Below, piece after piece: positions 55,355-63,566 of a DNA stretch of 63,566 nucleotides. Location: NCBI GenBank assembly GCA_017450695.1, contig JAFSTA010000089.1, forward strand, positions 1-63,566. The letters run 5' to 3'. The notes under the pieces are model-generated. The model did no database searches, was not told the origin of the DNA, and was given only the letters and a program-made list of their open reading frames with translations. The DNA comes from Kiritimatiellia bacterium (lineage in GTDB: Bacteria > Verrucomicrobiota > Kiritimatiellia > RFP12 > UBA1067). The translations under genes and the position numbers were made by a program. Positions within the stretch are counted from its first letter, which is position 1. The number at the start of each line of letters is the position of its first letter.

Positions 55355-56611
55355 ATGAGACCTTTTCAGATTCGTATCACGGAACCAGACGAGAAACTGG
55401 TCCGCTTCGAGACATTCGCGGACGGTGCCGTCAATGTCTGTTCCCATTCGGGATTGAGCGCGGTGGAGAAAGCCGTTCTCCATCAGTTGCCGAAACGCGC
55501 CGCCGCCCCGTCGCATCTCCTGGTGGCGGGAAACCGCACCGGCGTCACCGCGATGTGCGCCCGCTTCCTCTTCCCCGAATGCGCCGTCACGACCCATGCG
55601 TTCGATCTCCACCACTGCCGCGCAATCGCCAAAAACCTGAAGAAGAACGGATATCCCTCCCTTTTCCTGATGGACGAGTTCGCGACCGCGTACGACGTGG
55701 ACGGATGGACAACGGACGAACCTGCCTCGCTACCGTTACGCATTGCCTGTACCTCCCAAATTCCCGCCGCGCGGAGTGAGGACGGTCGGTATGACTTCGC
55801 GGTCTTCACGTACACGCCCGGACTGATGACGGCGGAACTGTTGCTGGATCAACTGGAGGACATCCACCAGAACCTACGGGTTGACGGGAAGATCCTGCTG
55901 GCCGCCGAGACGCAGAGCGATCCTCTCTTCAAGCAACTTCGCGAAATCTTCGGGAACTACACGGTGCTGTCGCTGGGAAACAAAAAACGACCGCACTGCA
56001 TTCTCGCCGTCAAGCAGGCGGAACTGAAAAAGCCCCGTTCCTTCGCGGCCTCGTTCCAGTCCTCCGTCCCCGGTCACGATCCGATCACCTTCCAGTCCCT
56101 GCCCGGCGTTTTCTGTCACCGCCGCCCCGACATGGGGGGGCTCGCGTTGTCTGAGGTTGTCGCCAAGGAACTCGCGGATCTTTCGCCGAACCCGGACGGC
56201 AGTCTGCAACTTCTGGACATGGGTTGCGGGTGTGGTCTGGTCGGCATCTTGGTTGCCACCGCCGCGCCGATCACGCGCGTCGCGTTTGTCGATTCCCACG
56301 CGCGGGCGTTGGAGGCGACGCGGCGGAATGCGGAGGCGGCAGGCCTGAAGGACATCGCCGTGTACGTGCTTTCCGACACGGGGGCTCCGCAGCGCGGGTA
56401 CGATCTCTTCGTCGGCAATCCCCCCTACTATTCCGAATACCGCATCGCCGATATCTTTCTGGACACGGCCTTTCAGATTCTCCACCGGAAAGGGTTGTGC
56501 TACACCGTCGCCAAAACCGCGACGGCTCTGGAACGCCGACAGAAGGAGGTGTTCGGGAACGTCACGGTTCTGCCGCGCCGGAACTATGCGGTGTTGCGCA
56601 GTACGCGCTAA
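55355..56611 (+). CDS. RsmC-like class I methyltransferase
   Basis: This 418-aa protein has two related halves, as in RsmC/RlmG: a degenerate N-terminal methyltransferase-like domain and an active C-terminal one, with the SAM loop LLDMGCGCGLVGILV at about residue 286 and the catalytic NPPY motif (FVGNPPYYSEY) at about 352. RsmC methylates G1207 of 16S rRNA and RlmG methylates 23S rRNA; which applies here is open. The ATG at 55355 has GGAAGAG upstream. The next gene starts 15 bases after it. Confidence 0.78.
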   Translation: MRPFQIRITEPDEKLVRFETFADGAVNVCSHSGLSAVEKAVLHQLPKRAAAPSHLLVAGNRTGVTAMCARFLFPECAVTTHAFDLHHCRAIAKNLKKNGYPSLFLMDEFATAYDVDGWTTDEPASLPLRIACTSQIPAARSEDGRYDFAVFTYTPGLMTAELLLDQLEDIHQNLRVDGKILLAAETQSDPLFKQLREIFGNYTVLSLGNKKRPHCILAVKQAELKKPRSFAASFQSSVPGHDPITFQSLPGVFCHRRPDMGGLALSEVVAKELADLSPNPDGSLQLLDMGCGCGLVGILVATAAPITRVAFVDSHARALEATRRNAEAAGLKDIAVYVLSDTGAPQRGYDLFVGNPPYYSEYRIADIFLDTAFQILHRKGLCYTVAKTATALERRQKEVFGNVTVLPRRNYAVLRSTR

Positions 56612-56626
56612 CCACGAGGGAATGCC

Positions 56627-58180
56627 ATGAGCTTGATTTTCCTGTACGGTCCCCCTGGAAGCGGCAAATCCACGATCGGTCGGATGCTTGCCAAAACGCT
56701 GGATATGCCGTTTGTCGATCTGGATCGAACGATCGAGCAGCGGAAGGGGTGCCCTGTCCGCGAGATCTTCGCGAACGAGGGCGAGGCCGCGTTCCGCGCA
56801 TGCGAACGGCAGACCCTGCTCGACGTGATCGCGGAAGGCGGCAACCGCGTCGTCAGTCTGGGCGGGGGCACCTTGCTGAATCCCGAAAACCGTCAAGCCG
56901 CAGAAGCCGCCGGTAAGATCCTCTGCCTTCGCGCCAATGCCGAGACGATTCTCTCGCGCGTCCGCCGCACACCCGGTACGCGTCCGCTGGCGAGTTCGCG
57001 CGAATCGACGGAGGAACTGCTCCGCCGACGTGCCGAACATTACGAATCCTTCCCGCTGTACGTCCAGGCCGGCGTCCACCGGAGCATCCACGCGATGGTC
57101 TTGGCCGCGGAGGTCGCGCTGGGAACATTTTGCGTCGTCGGCATGGGGAGGAGTTATCCCGTCTGCGTCGGGTCGAGAATCCTGTCGAACCCATTGTATC
57201 TCGAAACCACGCCACACATGGTGGTGGTCGGCGACAGCCACACGATGCCGCTCTACGGAAAGGCTGTCGCGGAGCTGTTGCGCAATCGGGGATGCGCCCG
57301 CGTCAGCCTGTTCGAATTCCCCTTCGGGGAAGCGTCAAAGACAGTCCAGACGGTCGGCGCAATCTGGAACGCGCTCAGGACGGGCGGTATCGAGCGTGGT
57401 GACACGGTGGTCGCCGTGGGTGGCGGCGTGGTCGGCGACCTCACCGGGTTCGCGGCGGCAACCTGGTTGCGCGGCGTGAAGTGGATCGGGATTCCCACGA
57501 CGCTGCTCTCGATGGTTGACTCTTCCGTCGGCGGCAAGACCGGCGCGGATCTGCCGGAGGGGAAGAACCTGGTCGGCGCGTTCCATCAGCCGTCGCTCGT
57601 ACTCGCGGACACCGACACGCTCTCCACCCTGCCGGAAAAGGAACTCCGTTGCGGTTTCGCAGAGGCGATCAAGCACGCCATCATCGCCGATCCCGGTCTG
57701 CTGGAGCACCTGCCGTCCATCGATGACTTCCGACACAACCGTCCGAACGTCGCGCGATTCGTCGCCCGTGCGATGGCGGTCAAAATCCATATCATTCAGG
57801 CGGATCCCTTCGAGAAGGGAATCCGCGCCGCCCTGAACCTCGGCCACACCATCGGCCACGGAATCGAAAAGGCGTCGGCGTTCCGTGTCGAACACGGGGA
57901 GGGCGTCGCCATCGGTACCGTACTGGAGACGCAAGCCGCCGAACGGATGGGGATTGCCCAGAAAGGACTCACCGATAAAGTCCGTGCCGCATTCGCCAGG
58001 GTGGGGCTTCCGGTCGAGTTGCCAACCGGGATCGACCGCGCAACCATCCTGAACGCGATGAACCATGACAAGAAAAAGGCGGACGGCATCGTGCGGTTCG
58101 CCGTGCCGGAGCGGATGGGAAAGGTGCGGACAGGCGTCGCGATCCCACCGGAAATTCTAAACCAGGTTTTGGGAGCATAG
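56627..58180 (+). CDS. aroKB: Bifunctional shikimate kinase/3-dehydroquinate synthase
   Basis: This 517-aa fusion covers two shikimate pathway steps. Residues 1-165 are shikimate kinase: Walker A GPPGSGKST (8-16), FVDLDRTIEQRKG and LGGGTLLNPENR. Residues of about 175-517 are 3-dehydroquinate synthase: VVGDSHTMPLYG, GGGVVGDLTGFAAATWLRG, DSSVGGKTGADLPEGKN, FAEAIKHAII and LNLGHTIGHGIEK, with the zinc His/Glu ligands in place. The kinase acts later in the pathway than the synthase, so the fusion is for co-expression rather than channelling between consecutive steps. The gene following begins six bases after the stop. Confidence 0.92.
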   Translation: MSLIFLYGPPGSGKSTIGRMLAKTLDMPFVDLDRTIEQRKGCPVREIFANEGEAAFRACERQTLLDVIAEGGNRVVSLGGGTLLNPENRQAAEAAGKILCLRANAETILSRVRRTPGTRPLASSRESTEELLRRRAEHYESFPLYVQAGVHRSIHAMVLAAEVALGTFCVVGMGRSYPVCVGSRILSNPLYLETTPHMVVVGDSHTMPLYGKAVAELLRNRGCARVSLFEFPFGEASKTVQTVGAIWNALRTGGIERGDTVVAVGGGVVGDLTGFAAATWLRGVKWIGIPTTLLSMVDSSVGGKTGADLPEGKNLVGAFHQPSLVLADTDTLSTLPEKELRCGFAEAIKHAIIADPGLLEHLPSIDDFRHNRPNVARFVARAMAVKIHIIQADPFEKGIRAALNLGHTIGHGIEKASAFRVEHGEGVAIGTVLETQAAERMGIAQKGLTDKVRAAFARVGLPVELPTGIDRATILNAMNHDKKKADGIVRFAVPERMGKVRTGVAIPPEILNQVLGA

Positions 58181-58186
58181 AGAGTG

Positions 58187-59788
58187 ATGAACCAACAGAC
58201 CTTTTTCCTCGTGTCGGGAACCTACCGCATTGCGGTCACCGCATTCCTACCGACGGACCGTCCGCGTGGCGTTCTGCTCTTCATCCCGCCGTTCGTCGAA
58301 GAACGGAAAGGCGCTTTGCCGTTCTTCGTTTCCACGGCAAGGGCTATGGGCGAACGAGCCTTCGCCTCCATTCTCTTCGACTTTGCGGGCACGGGTGACA
58401 GCGAGGGCGATTTCCCGCAAGTCCCCTTCTCGCAACTCGAAACGGATATCGAAACCGTGGTCAACTGGATCAACGGACGATTCGCCAACATTCCGCTCAT
58501 CTTCTGCGGACTCCGGGCAGGAGCGATTCTCGCGCAACGGAGCGCAGCGAGGTTTCCCAGTTGCCGCGCCCTCGTCACCTGGTCGGCGACACCGGGCAAG
58601 AGTTTCTTCCGGGAACTGCTCCAACGCCGCATGGTCAACGACATGATCGCCTACGGGAAAGCCCGCGCGAACCGAAGCGAGCTGGAGGAAAAACTGAAGA
58701 ACGGAGAGTCGGTCGATCTCGACGGCTATGTGGTTTCCTCCGATTTTTATCACGGTATCCAAGACCTCGTTCCCGTACCCGTTTCCTGTCCCTCCTTCGC
58801 CGCGCCCCAGGAAACGCGCTACCCGCCGTTCTGGAACACGATCGGCCATGTCGATTTGGACGACCTAATCCAAGAAACGGCGGCTTGGCTGGAACGCACA
58901 ATTCCCGACACTTCTACGCAACATGAGACGCAAGCGGACCTGCCGCCAGCAATGGAACGGGATTTTGGGGAGCTGTCCGTGAAGGACGCCAAGAACGAGA
59001 CCGCGCGGACCTGCCGCCTCGCGTGGGAACGCCCGAAAGGCCAACCGACCGCAGGCGCGTTATTCTTGCACGGCTGGTCTGGAGACCGCACGGGACCGCA
59101 TCGGCTCTTCGTCCGCTTTGCACGAGAGCTGGCGGGGAAAGGTGTTCTCGCGCTCCGGCCCGACTGGATCGGGCGGGGACTGAGTGACGGTCGTGCGACC
59201 GACGCCTCAATCGCGGGCATGGCGGAGACCGCGCAACTGGCACTGGACGCCCTGCGCCGCGAACTACCTGAAAACGCGCCCATCCGACTGGTTGCCATCT
59301 GTTCCGGCTGCAAAGTCGCCATCACGCTGGCGTCGCGGAATCAAGACCTCTCCGAACTCACCCTCTGGTCACCCGAATCAATGGGGTCGCTCCGGGCGAA
59401 ATCGACAGGCAGGAGAAAACTCCTGCACACGGTTGCCGCATACGGGAAGAAACTATTCCGGCTCGAAACCTGGAAGAAAATCCTGCATGGGAAAGTCAAC
59501 ACGAACCTCGTCGCCAAGGCACTCGTCAACCAGGAAGTACGCAGTGCGGAAGAGGCAAAGCAGGAAGACCGGTCGCTGGAAGCGTTCCGCACTTTCCGGC
59601 ATCCGGTCCGCATGATCTTCGGCGGTTCCGATCCCGACGCGAAAGGCTCGCGGGAGGCCTATACGCGCTTCTGCGAGAAAAACCAAATCCCCTACTCCGT
59701 TGAAACCATTCCACACGCCGGCCACAGTTACTACGGTGAAGAGTGGACTTCCCAGCTCTTCCGCCTCAGCCTGGAAGAAAAGTGGTAG
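58187..59788 (+). CDS. Two-domain alpha/beta hydrolase, fusion of exosortase-associated hydrolases 2 and 1
   Basis: This 533-aa cytoplasmic-looking protein is made of two alpha/beta hydrolase domains. The N-terminal half (1-260) has RGVLLFIPPFVEERKG, SILFDFAGTGDSEGDF and FCGLRAGAILAQ, matching exosortase A-associated hydrolase 2, which also has an Arg-rich elbow instead of a Ser nucleophile. The C-terminal half (280-533) has GALFLHGWSGDRTGPHRLF, ALRPDWIGRGLSDG and a tail with FRLETWKKILHGKVN, matching associated hydrolase 1. In other bacteria these are separate neighbouring genes near an exosortase; none is in this window. It starts at ATG 58187, six bases after aroKB. Function unknown. Confidence 0.75.
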   Translation: MNQQTFFLVSGTYRIAVTAFLPTDRPRGVLLFIPPFVEERKGALPFFVSTARAMGERAFASILFDFAGTGDSEGDFPQVPFSQLETDIETVVNWINGRFANIPLIFCGLRAGAILAQRSAARFPSCRALVTWSATPGKSFFRELLQRRMVNDMIAYGKARANRSELEEKLKNGESVDLDGYVVSSDFYHGIQDLVPVPVSCPSFAAPQETRYPPFWNTIGHVDLDDLIQETAAWLERTIPDTSTQHETQADLPPAMERDFGELSVKDAKNETARTCRLAWERPKGQPTAGALFLHGWSGDRTGPHRLFVRFARELAGKGVLALRPDWIGRGLSDGRATDASIAGMAETAQLALDALRRELPENAPIRLVAICSGCKVAITLASRNQDLSELTLWSPESMGSLRAKSTGRRKLLHTVAAYGKKLFRLETWKKILHGKVNTNLVAKALVNQEVRSAEEAKQEDRSLEAFRTFRHPVRMIFGGSDPDAKGSREAYTRFCEKNQIPYSVETIPHAGHSYYGEEWTSQLFRLSLEEKW

Positions 59789-59810
59789 CCCGACGGTGCC
59801 GGGTGAAAGA

Positions 59811-60784
59811 TGGAAGCGTAAAATCGCTTCGCTTGGAAAGGAATCCATCTTCTGGCAGTCATTTTTCAACATGAAAGATATGGGAAAAGAGGTGTTTCCA
59901 AACTTGCTAATAAGTTCAAGGTTGTGTGGTTAGGTGGTTGAAAGATAGAAACTTATTCTCATTTCCATTCCCGCGTGAACGCGGGCGACCGGCTTAACAT
60001 GCTGAACCGGCTAACTTATAGGTCAAGTGGTTAGCCGCAGAGAACAGTGTCATGCTTGCCTGTCCTCCATAGCCTTGCGCAGGAAGGATCGCGGACACAT
60101 TGTTGAACACACGGAACCGAGACTTTCGGGGGAGCGACACTCTTATCGCTTCGCGGTTGAGTGTGGAGCAAATGAGATCAAAGAGATTCAACCGCCCTGC
60201 ATGTCACTTGTCCGCCGAAGCGATTTAACCTAGATTCCTCGTTTGGGTTCTCACGCAGAGCCGCTGAGGCCGCAGAGTACGCAGAGAAAGGCCCGAAAAC
60301 AGAGGCTTTTCGATCCCCTCCGCACACACGTTACGACAGAAAACGGATTCACTCAAATGGTGAAAGTCTGTAAAATTCCACCGCGCCATGATTCATTTCG
60401 AGAATTGCGGTCTATGTCCGAAAGCGACAAGAGTGTCGCTTCCCCGAAATGATACGCGCACTGAATCAACGTGGTTTCGCCGTCCGGATCGGGGGAGCAA
60501 ATCTCTGCGGCTCATTGATTGAACCATTTACAGGCGAAGCGATTGAATTTTCCGTGTCTTTTCGTGTCCCGCGCCAGCGGGTTTTCGTGTCCTGACGCGG
60601 GGCTGCGTTCCGAAGGACGGCGGGAGGTGGCGACGGCGGGCGAAGGACGTGACAGCGGGCTTCCAATCCGTCCGGCGGCGCCTCCCGCAGAGCACGTGTT
60701 GCCGCGCTACCCAGCGTCAGGCTTTCGTGGTCGCGCATAGCGCCCTCGGCGGCCTATTCCGTGAGTTCTGTGTATTCTGTAGTT
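59811..60784. repeat. Repeat-filled gap 59789-60874
   Basis: No credible gene. Short copies of the GCGATTTAA element occur (59811-59829, 60216-60230, 60519-60552). Hairpins AGCGACA-agag-TGTCGCT (60423-60440) and AGCGA...TCGCT (60133-60150) belong to the same family as 38360-38377. GATTCCTCGTTTGGGTTCTC (60233 onward) repeats 30105, and a period-9 TTCCGTG copy lies at 60756-60784. Confidence 0.65.
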
Positions 60785-60874
60785 TTTACATTGTCCAACA
60801 GAGGAATTCAGGTTTAGCTGACCCAAAAGTCGCGACCTCACCCGCCCCCCCGCCCTTCGCGGTACGCCGAATGC

Positions 60875-61702
60875 TTACTTCCCTTCCTCCTTTCCTTTCG
60901 GGAAGAAAAGGCTTTCTTCCTCTTTTGACAGTCCCGCCCGCTCGGTGAAGAGTTTACGGAATGCCTCGGCGTCCTCCTTCTTCAAGGATCGCAGATACTG
61001 TGTCATACGTTCGGAGAAAATACTGGCGACACGTAAGCGATGGTTATTCAGTTTACCGTTCCAGCTTTTGATGCGGTCATACTTCTCGCGCAGTGCCCGC
61101 AGATTTGGGGTACTGGGATACCCGATAATAATCGGTGGACGTTTGATCACCCCCGAGGCGATCAAAGCCTCGTCTTGTTCCCGTGCGAGTTTCACCTTTT
61201 CCGTCCAATTCGTTGTCGGGATCATAGTCTCTGCCGCAAGGTAATCCGCGAGTTTGAGAAAAATGGAATTCGTCTGCGCGATCACCTTACAATACTCGAT
61301 ATTAAGCATGAAGTATTCCATACTGTTGAAGCGTTCCCATGACTTGGGGTCTTCGCTTTGGATTCGCTTGTTAAGTACATGATCTGCCACTAAGGTTAAA
61401 AGAGCATCTGGTGCTTGGGTGTTGGCAAAGTAACCTTCTTTCGCTGCCCTATCGAAAAGCGGTACGGCGGCTCTTTGACACTCGATAATGTCCGAATCTG
61501 ACAACGCCTTGCTGAAAGCATCCATGATGTCATCCCGCTGATCAACAAGGCAAGTGTTGTCTCGTCCCCCCGAATCCCAAAGTCCAAGTTCTTCCAACCT
61601 TGACCGAATCTGTTCCCCGTCCTGACAAACGAGGAAGATAGCGAAAAGCAGAACCGTTCCCGCCGCATAAAAGAACCATCGTATGATCGTTTCTTTTTTC
61701 AT
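60875..61702 (-). CDS. Membrane-anchored protein of unknown function
   Basis: This 275-aa protein has one N-terminal helix (IIRWFFYAAGTVLLFAIFLV) that serves as anchor or uncleaved signal. The rest is helical and charged, with a basic C-terminus. I do not recognise a family. It is the last of three consecutive minus-strand genes for exported proteins of similar size and all-helical character. GGGGAG precedes the ATG, 33 bases after the previous gene. Confidence 0.65.
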   Translation of the reverse strand: MKKETIIRWFFYAAGTVLLFAIFLVCQDGEQIRSRLEELGLWDSGGRDNTCLVDQRDDIMDAFSKALSDSDIIECQRAAVPLFDRAAKEGYFANTQAPDALLTLVADHVLNKRIQSEDPKSWERFNSMEYFMLNIEYCKVIAQTNSIFLKLADYLAAETMIPTTNWTEKVKLAREQDEALIASGVIKRPPIIIGYPSTPNLRALREKYDRIKSWNGKLNNHRLRVASIFSERMTQYLRSLKKEDAEAFRKLFTERAGLSKEEESLFFPKGKEEGK

Positions 61703-61735
61703 TGCGCTCCCCGTCCTTCGCGCCGCGCAGGTCGC

Positions 61736-62527
61736 TTACTTCCCTTCCTTCCGTTTCCTGATGATGTTTTCCATTCTTCGTCTAGAGTCGATATTGAATT
61801 GCCCCTCTACCCGAATCGGTCTGCCGACCACCTGCCTGAACCTCTCCTTGAAACGGGCGATGTCTTGCAGGTCCGGCGACTCGCACAGATAATGCAAACA
61901 AAAGGAACGAAAGCGAAACTCTATATGTCTCGCCACTAATTCAATTTCTTCCGGCATAAGTTTTTTTCTGAAGGGCACTGGTGTCAATTTGCGCAATCGT
62001 TGTTCTTCGGCTTTCAACTTCTCGATGAACATGAAGTACGGCTCAAACAGCTCTACACAAGATTCGTAGATATGTTTATGCGCACGAGTTTCCCATACTT
62101 GATCTGCCAAATCTTTTAGGCGCAAAGATGCTTCTGCCCACTGACGGGCGATCTCGTCTTCGCGTCTGAACCCCCACCCAGACACCCAAAGGGGGCCTTT
62201 GACTTTCGTCTCGGGTACATTCTCTTCAATTTTCCCGAAGTCAGCCCGGCAGGCACTTTCCATTAGCTCGCGGAGGTAACGGCGCTGGATTTCTGGTTCA
62301 GGACATTTATTGATTTTCTCACAGACCATGGAAACGTACTCCCGGACATTGCTGGTCTGGGAAAGTATCATTTCGGGCGCCTTTGCGATAACCTCCTCGA
62401 TCTCGTGTTCCTCCTGCACGGTTACACAGGCGGAGGTGTCGTTTGTCGCGCACAACGCAGGATTCGCCCCATGCGCAAAGACGCACACGGATACCAGCAG
62501 AACGGTTTTCGTGAAATGGAACTTCGT
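61736..62527 (-). CDS. Exported protein of unknown function with an ACG in place of the start codon
   Basis: A helical protein of about 263 aa. Its frame extends upstream of the first GTG and encodes a good signal peptide (KFHFTKTVLLVSVCVFAHG, cut near ANPALCA). A strong GGAGGAG (62535-62541) is placed seven bases before ACG at 62525-62527, exactly where an ATG is expected, and no ATG, GTG or TTG fits. Either ACG is used as a rare start or the start has mutated. The GTG at 62486-62488 would remove most of the signal peptide. No family is recognised. Confidence 0.6.
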   Translation of the reverse strand, partial: TKFHFTKTVLLVSVCVFAHGANPALCATNDTSACVTVQEEHEIEEVIAKAPEMILSQTSNVREYVSMVCEKINKCPEPEIQRRYLRELMESACRADFGKIEENVPETKVKGPLWVSGWGFRREDEIARQWAEASLRLKDLADQVWETRAHKHIYESCVELFEPYFMFIEKLKAEEQRLRKLTPVPFRKKLMPEEIELVARHIEFRFRSFCLHYLCESPDLQDIARFKERFRQVVGRPIRVEGQFNIDSRRRMENIIRKRKEGK

Positions 62528-62581
62528 GTCGTTTCTCCTCCGTTGGCATAATGGGCATTGCCCGGAAGGGGACTCGGAAGA

Positions 62582-63390
62582 TCATTTCCGTGCCCCTTTC
62601 CATTTATCCGTGCAACGCATTTTTATCACGCCTCCTTGAATCGGCACGAGGAACTCACCGCATTCGTTCGTTCCGGCGGACAATCCCGAAGTATCATCAG
62701 GACGGATGGGCATTTCCCCGAACGGATTGTCCGAGTCCCAAATGGAAACCTTACGTCGGGCGACTTTCTCAATCCTGTTTTTCCAGTCGGCCCTATCCTT
62801 TTCGGGAAGCGATTTGAAAAACAAGGAGAACGGTCCCATTTCAAACCATCTCCAAACGAAATCTGCCCTCATGCTTTCTAGCGATTCCAAATACAGTTGT
62901 TTCGTCATGAACGGACCGTAACCGATCTCCTTCATGCCGTACACGCCTCCGGCCGGCTCGTTTTCACACCGGCGGATTTCCTCGTTGACCCTGTCCAACG
63001 CGTCAAGCCGGAATCGCCAGACGGCATCCTGAATATCCTCCGCCGACCGAAAACGCCCGGACAATTCGGAAACAATTCTGAGATAGTCTGACAAAGCCGC
63101 CGCGCGAATGGCATACGAACTCTGGTCAAATTCAAGTTTGCGGAAACACGCGGTCAATGTCCCGATGAGTTCCTTTTTCCGGTTCGCCGGGACCCGGTTG
63201 AACAACCTGCAGATGTCATCCCCGCATTCCGAAGCCCTGCGATGATGCTCCTCCGTTGTCATCGGCAATTTTTCGATTTTACCGGTCACGATTTCCGATG
63301 CGGTTCTCTCGTAATCCCGGCATCCCGTTGCCGATATGACGAGTTTTACCAAGATAAGCAAGACAACTGATGCACGATTAAGGTTGTGGA
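62582..63390 (-). CDS. Lipoprotein of unknown function, 3' exon of a gene interrupted by a group II intron
   Basis: The exon encodes about 269 aa. It begins inside a signal peptide (VVLLILVKLVISATGC), whose lipobox SATGC predicts an outer- or inner-membrane lipoprotein. The mature part is helical and charged, like the two genes downstream, with no recognised family. The frame continues upstream to an apparent ATG at 63490, but that stretch (residues starting MTPVSHGKPCAGNPHARF) is intron domain V/VI sequence, not protein. The true start codon must lie in the 5' exon beyond the window, so expression probably depends on splicing. Confidence 0.65.
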
Positions 63391-63566
63391 GTAGAGCGTT
63401 CCGCCTCGGCTTCTCCGATGCGGACGCCCCCTCTTCAAACCGTGCGTGCGGATTTCCCGCACACGGCTTCCCGTGTGAAACTGGTGTCATCGGTATCTCC
63501 TTCTTGTGAGGGCTATCAGCCCGAGTTTCTGTAGTTCTCCGTAGTAGGTCTCGGCGTATTTCAGCC
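63391..63566 (-). mobile_element. Group II intron, 3' end (domains V and VI)
   Basis: Domain V (63436-63470, minus strand) has the AGC triad helix AGCCGTGTGCGG, a GAAA tetraloop and TCCGCACGCACGGTTT. Domain VI (about 63394-63429) pairs GCGTCCGC with GCGG-A-ACGC, leaving a bulged adenosine at 63399 or 63400 as branch point. The intron would end CTCTAC at 63391, which fits the AY 3' rule. The end of the maturase gene lies 16 bases before domain V. The 5' part is outside the window. Confidence 0.85.
63487..63564 (-). CDS. ltrA: Group II intron reverse transcriptase/maturase, C-terminal end (partial)
   Basis: The last 25 residues, LKYAETYYGELQKLGLIAL and then TRRRYR with TGA, match the usual C-terminus of LtrA-type maturases. 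The gene runs off the right edge. Its TGA overlaps the ATG of a spurious frame into the lipoprotein gene. Confidence 0.75.
   Translation of the reverse strand: MKYAETYYGELQKLGLIALTRRRYR

Noticed and set aside
60466-60738. Minus-strand ORF of 90 codons
   Set aside because: Lies in repeat sequence, with no ribosome binding site and low-information composition.
63391-63490. ATG at 63490 as the start of the lipoprotein
   Set aside because: The codons from 63490 to about 63391 are group II intron domains V and VI; the ATG overlaps the maturase stop.

Overview
The window is a GC-rich bacterial chromosome segment with no rRNA and no phage genes. Its gene content suggests a glycan-degrading member of the PVC group, most likely Kiritimatiellota or Lentisphaerota: secreted GH2, GH20, GH78 and GH92 enzymes, a sulfatase-modifying-factor-like protein, an FAD-dependent oxidoreductase typical of those phyla, a FISUMP-type surface protein, and very repeat-rich intergenic DNA. 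The taxonomic call is inference from gene families only.

Layout. 1-5.4 kb: decayed accessory DNA, with a frameshifted DUF234-type ATPase, a FISUMP surface protein, and a DUF1016 (YhcG) nuclease broken by an in-frame amber codon behind a small coupled ORF. 5.4-8.9 kb: a large secreted GH2 enzyme bracketed by inverted copies of one repeat. 9.4-9.8 kb: a strong candidate for an unrecognised structured RNA of about 400 nt with its own promoter and terminator. 10-16.7 kb: a SUMF1-domain protein, then DUF4175 and signal peptidase I on the minus strand. 17-23 kb: an operon of a GH78-like hydrolase, an FAD oxidoreductase and an NRAMP-related transporter, enclosed by 130-140 bp inverted repeats. 23.4-24.8 kb: TonB-like and ExbD-like proteins behind tRNA-Tyr. 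25-30 kb: a secreted protein of unknown function, then phosphomannomutase/phosphoglucomutase, galactokinase and a ROK-like protein (sugar activation). 30.3-36.2 kb: a six-gene envelope operon (CsgG-like, DUF6844-like, LpoB, YcfL, a COG3014-like lipoprotein and a surface-repeat protein) with a good promoter and terminator. 36.6-39 kb: a beta-lactamase-family protein and a 1.3-kb repeat-filled region. 39-45.5 kb: an operon of mlaD, a VWA membrane protein, GH92 and recO. 45.9-50.5 kb: convergent GH20 and GH78. 50.6-53.6 kb: apolipoprotein N-acyltransferase fused to a NYN-type ribonuclease domain. 54-59.8 kb: a metallophosphoesterase, an RsmC-like methyltransferase, an AroK-AroB fusion and a fusion of the two exosortase-associated hydrolases. 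60.9-63.6 kb: three exported proteins of unknown function; the first is interrupted by the 3' end of a group II intron.

How the genes fit together. The glycosidases, sugar kinases and mutase fit uptake and use of mannose-, galactose-, rhamnose- and hexosamine-containing host or plant glycans. Lnt, LepB, LpoB, MlaD and the lipoproteins build the outer envelope that carries this machinery. The intergenic DNA is the most unusual part. At least six short repeat families recur in both orientations. Several fold into hairpins, and between copies the substitutions fall in loops or are compensatory, so selection may act on their structure.
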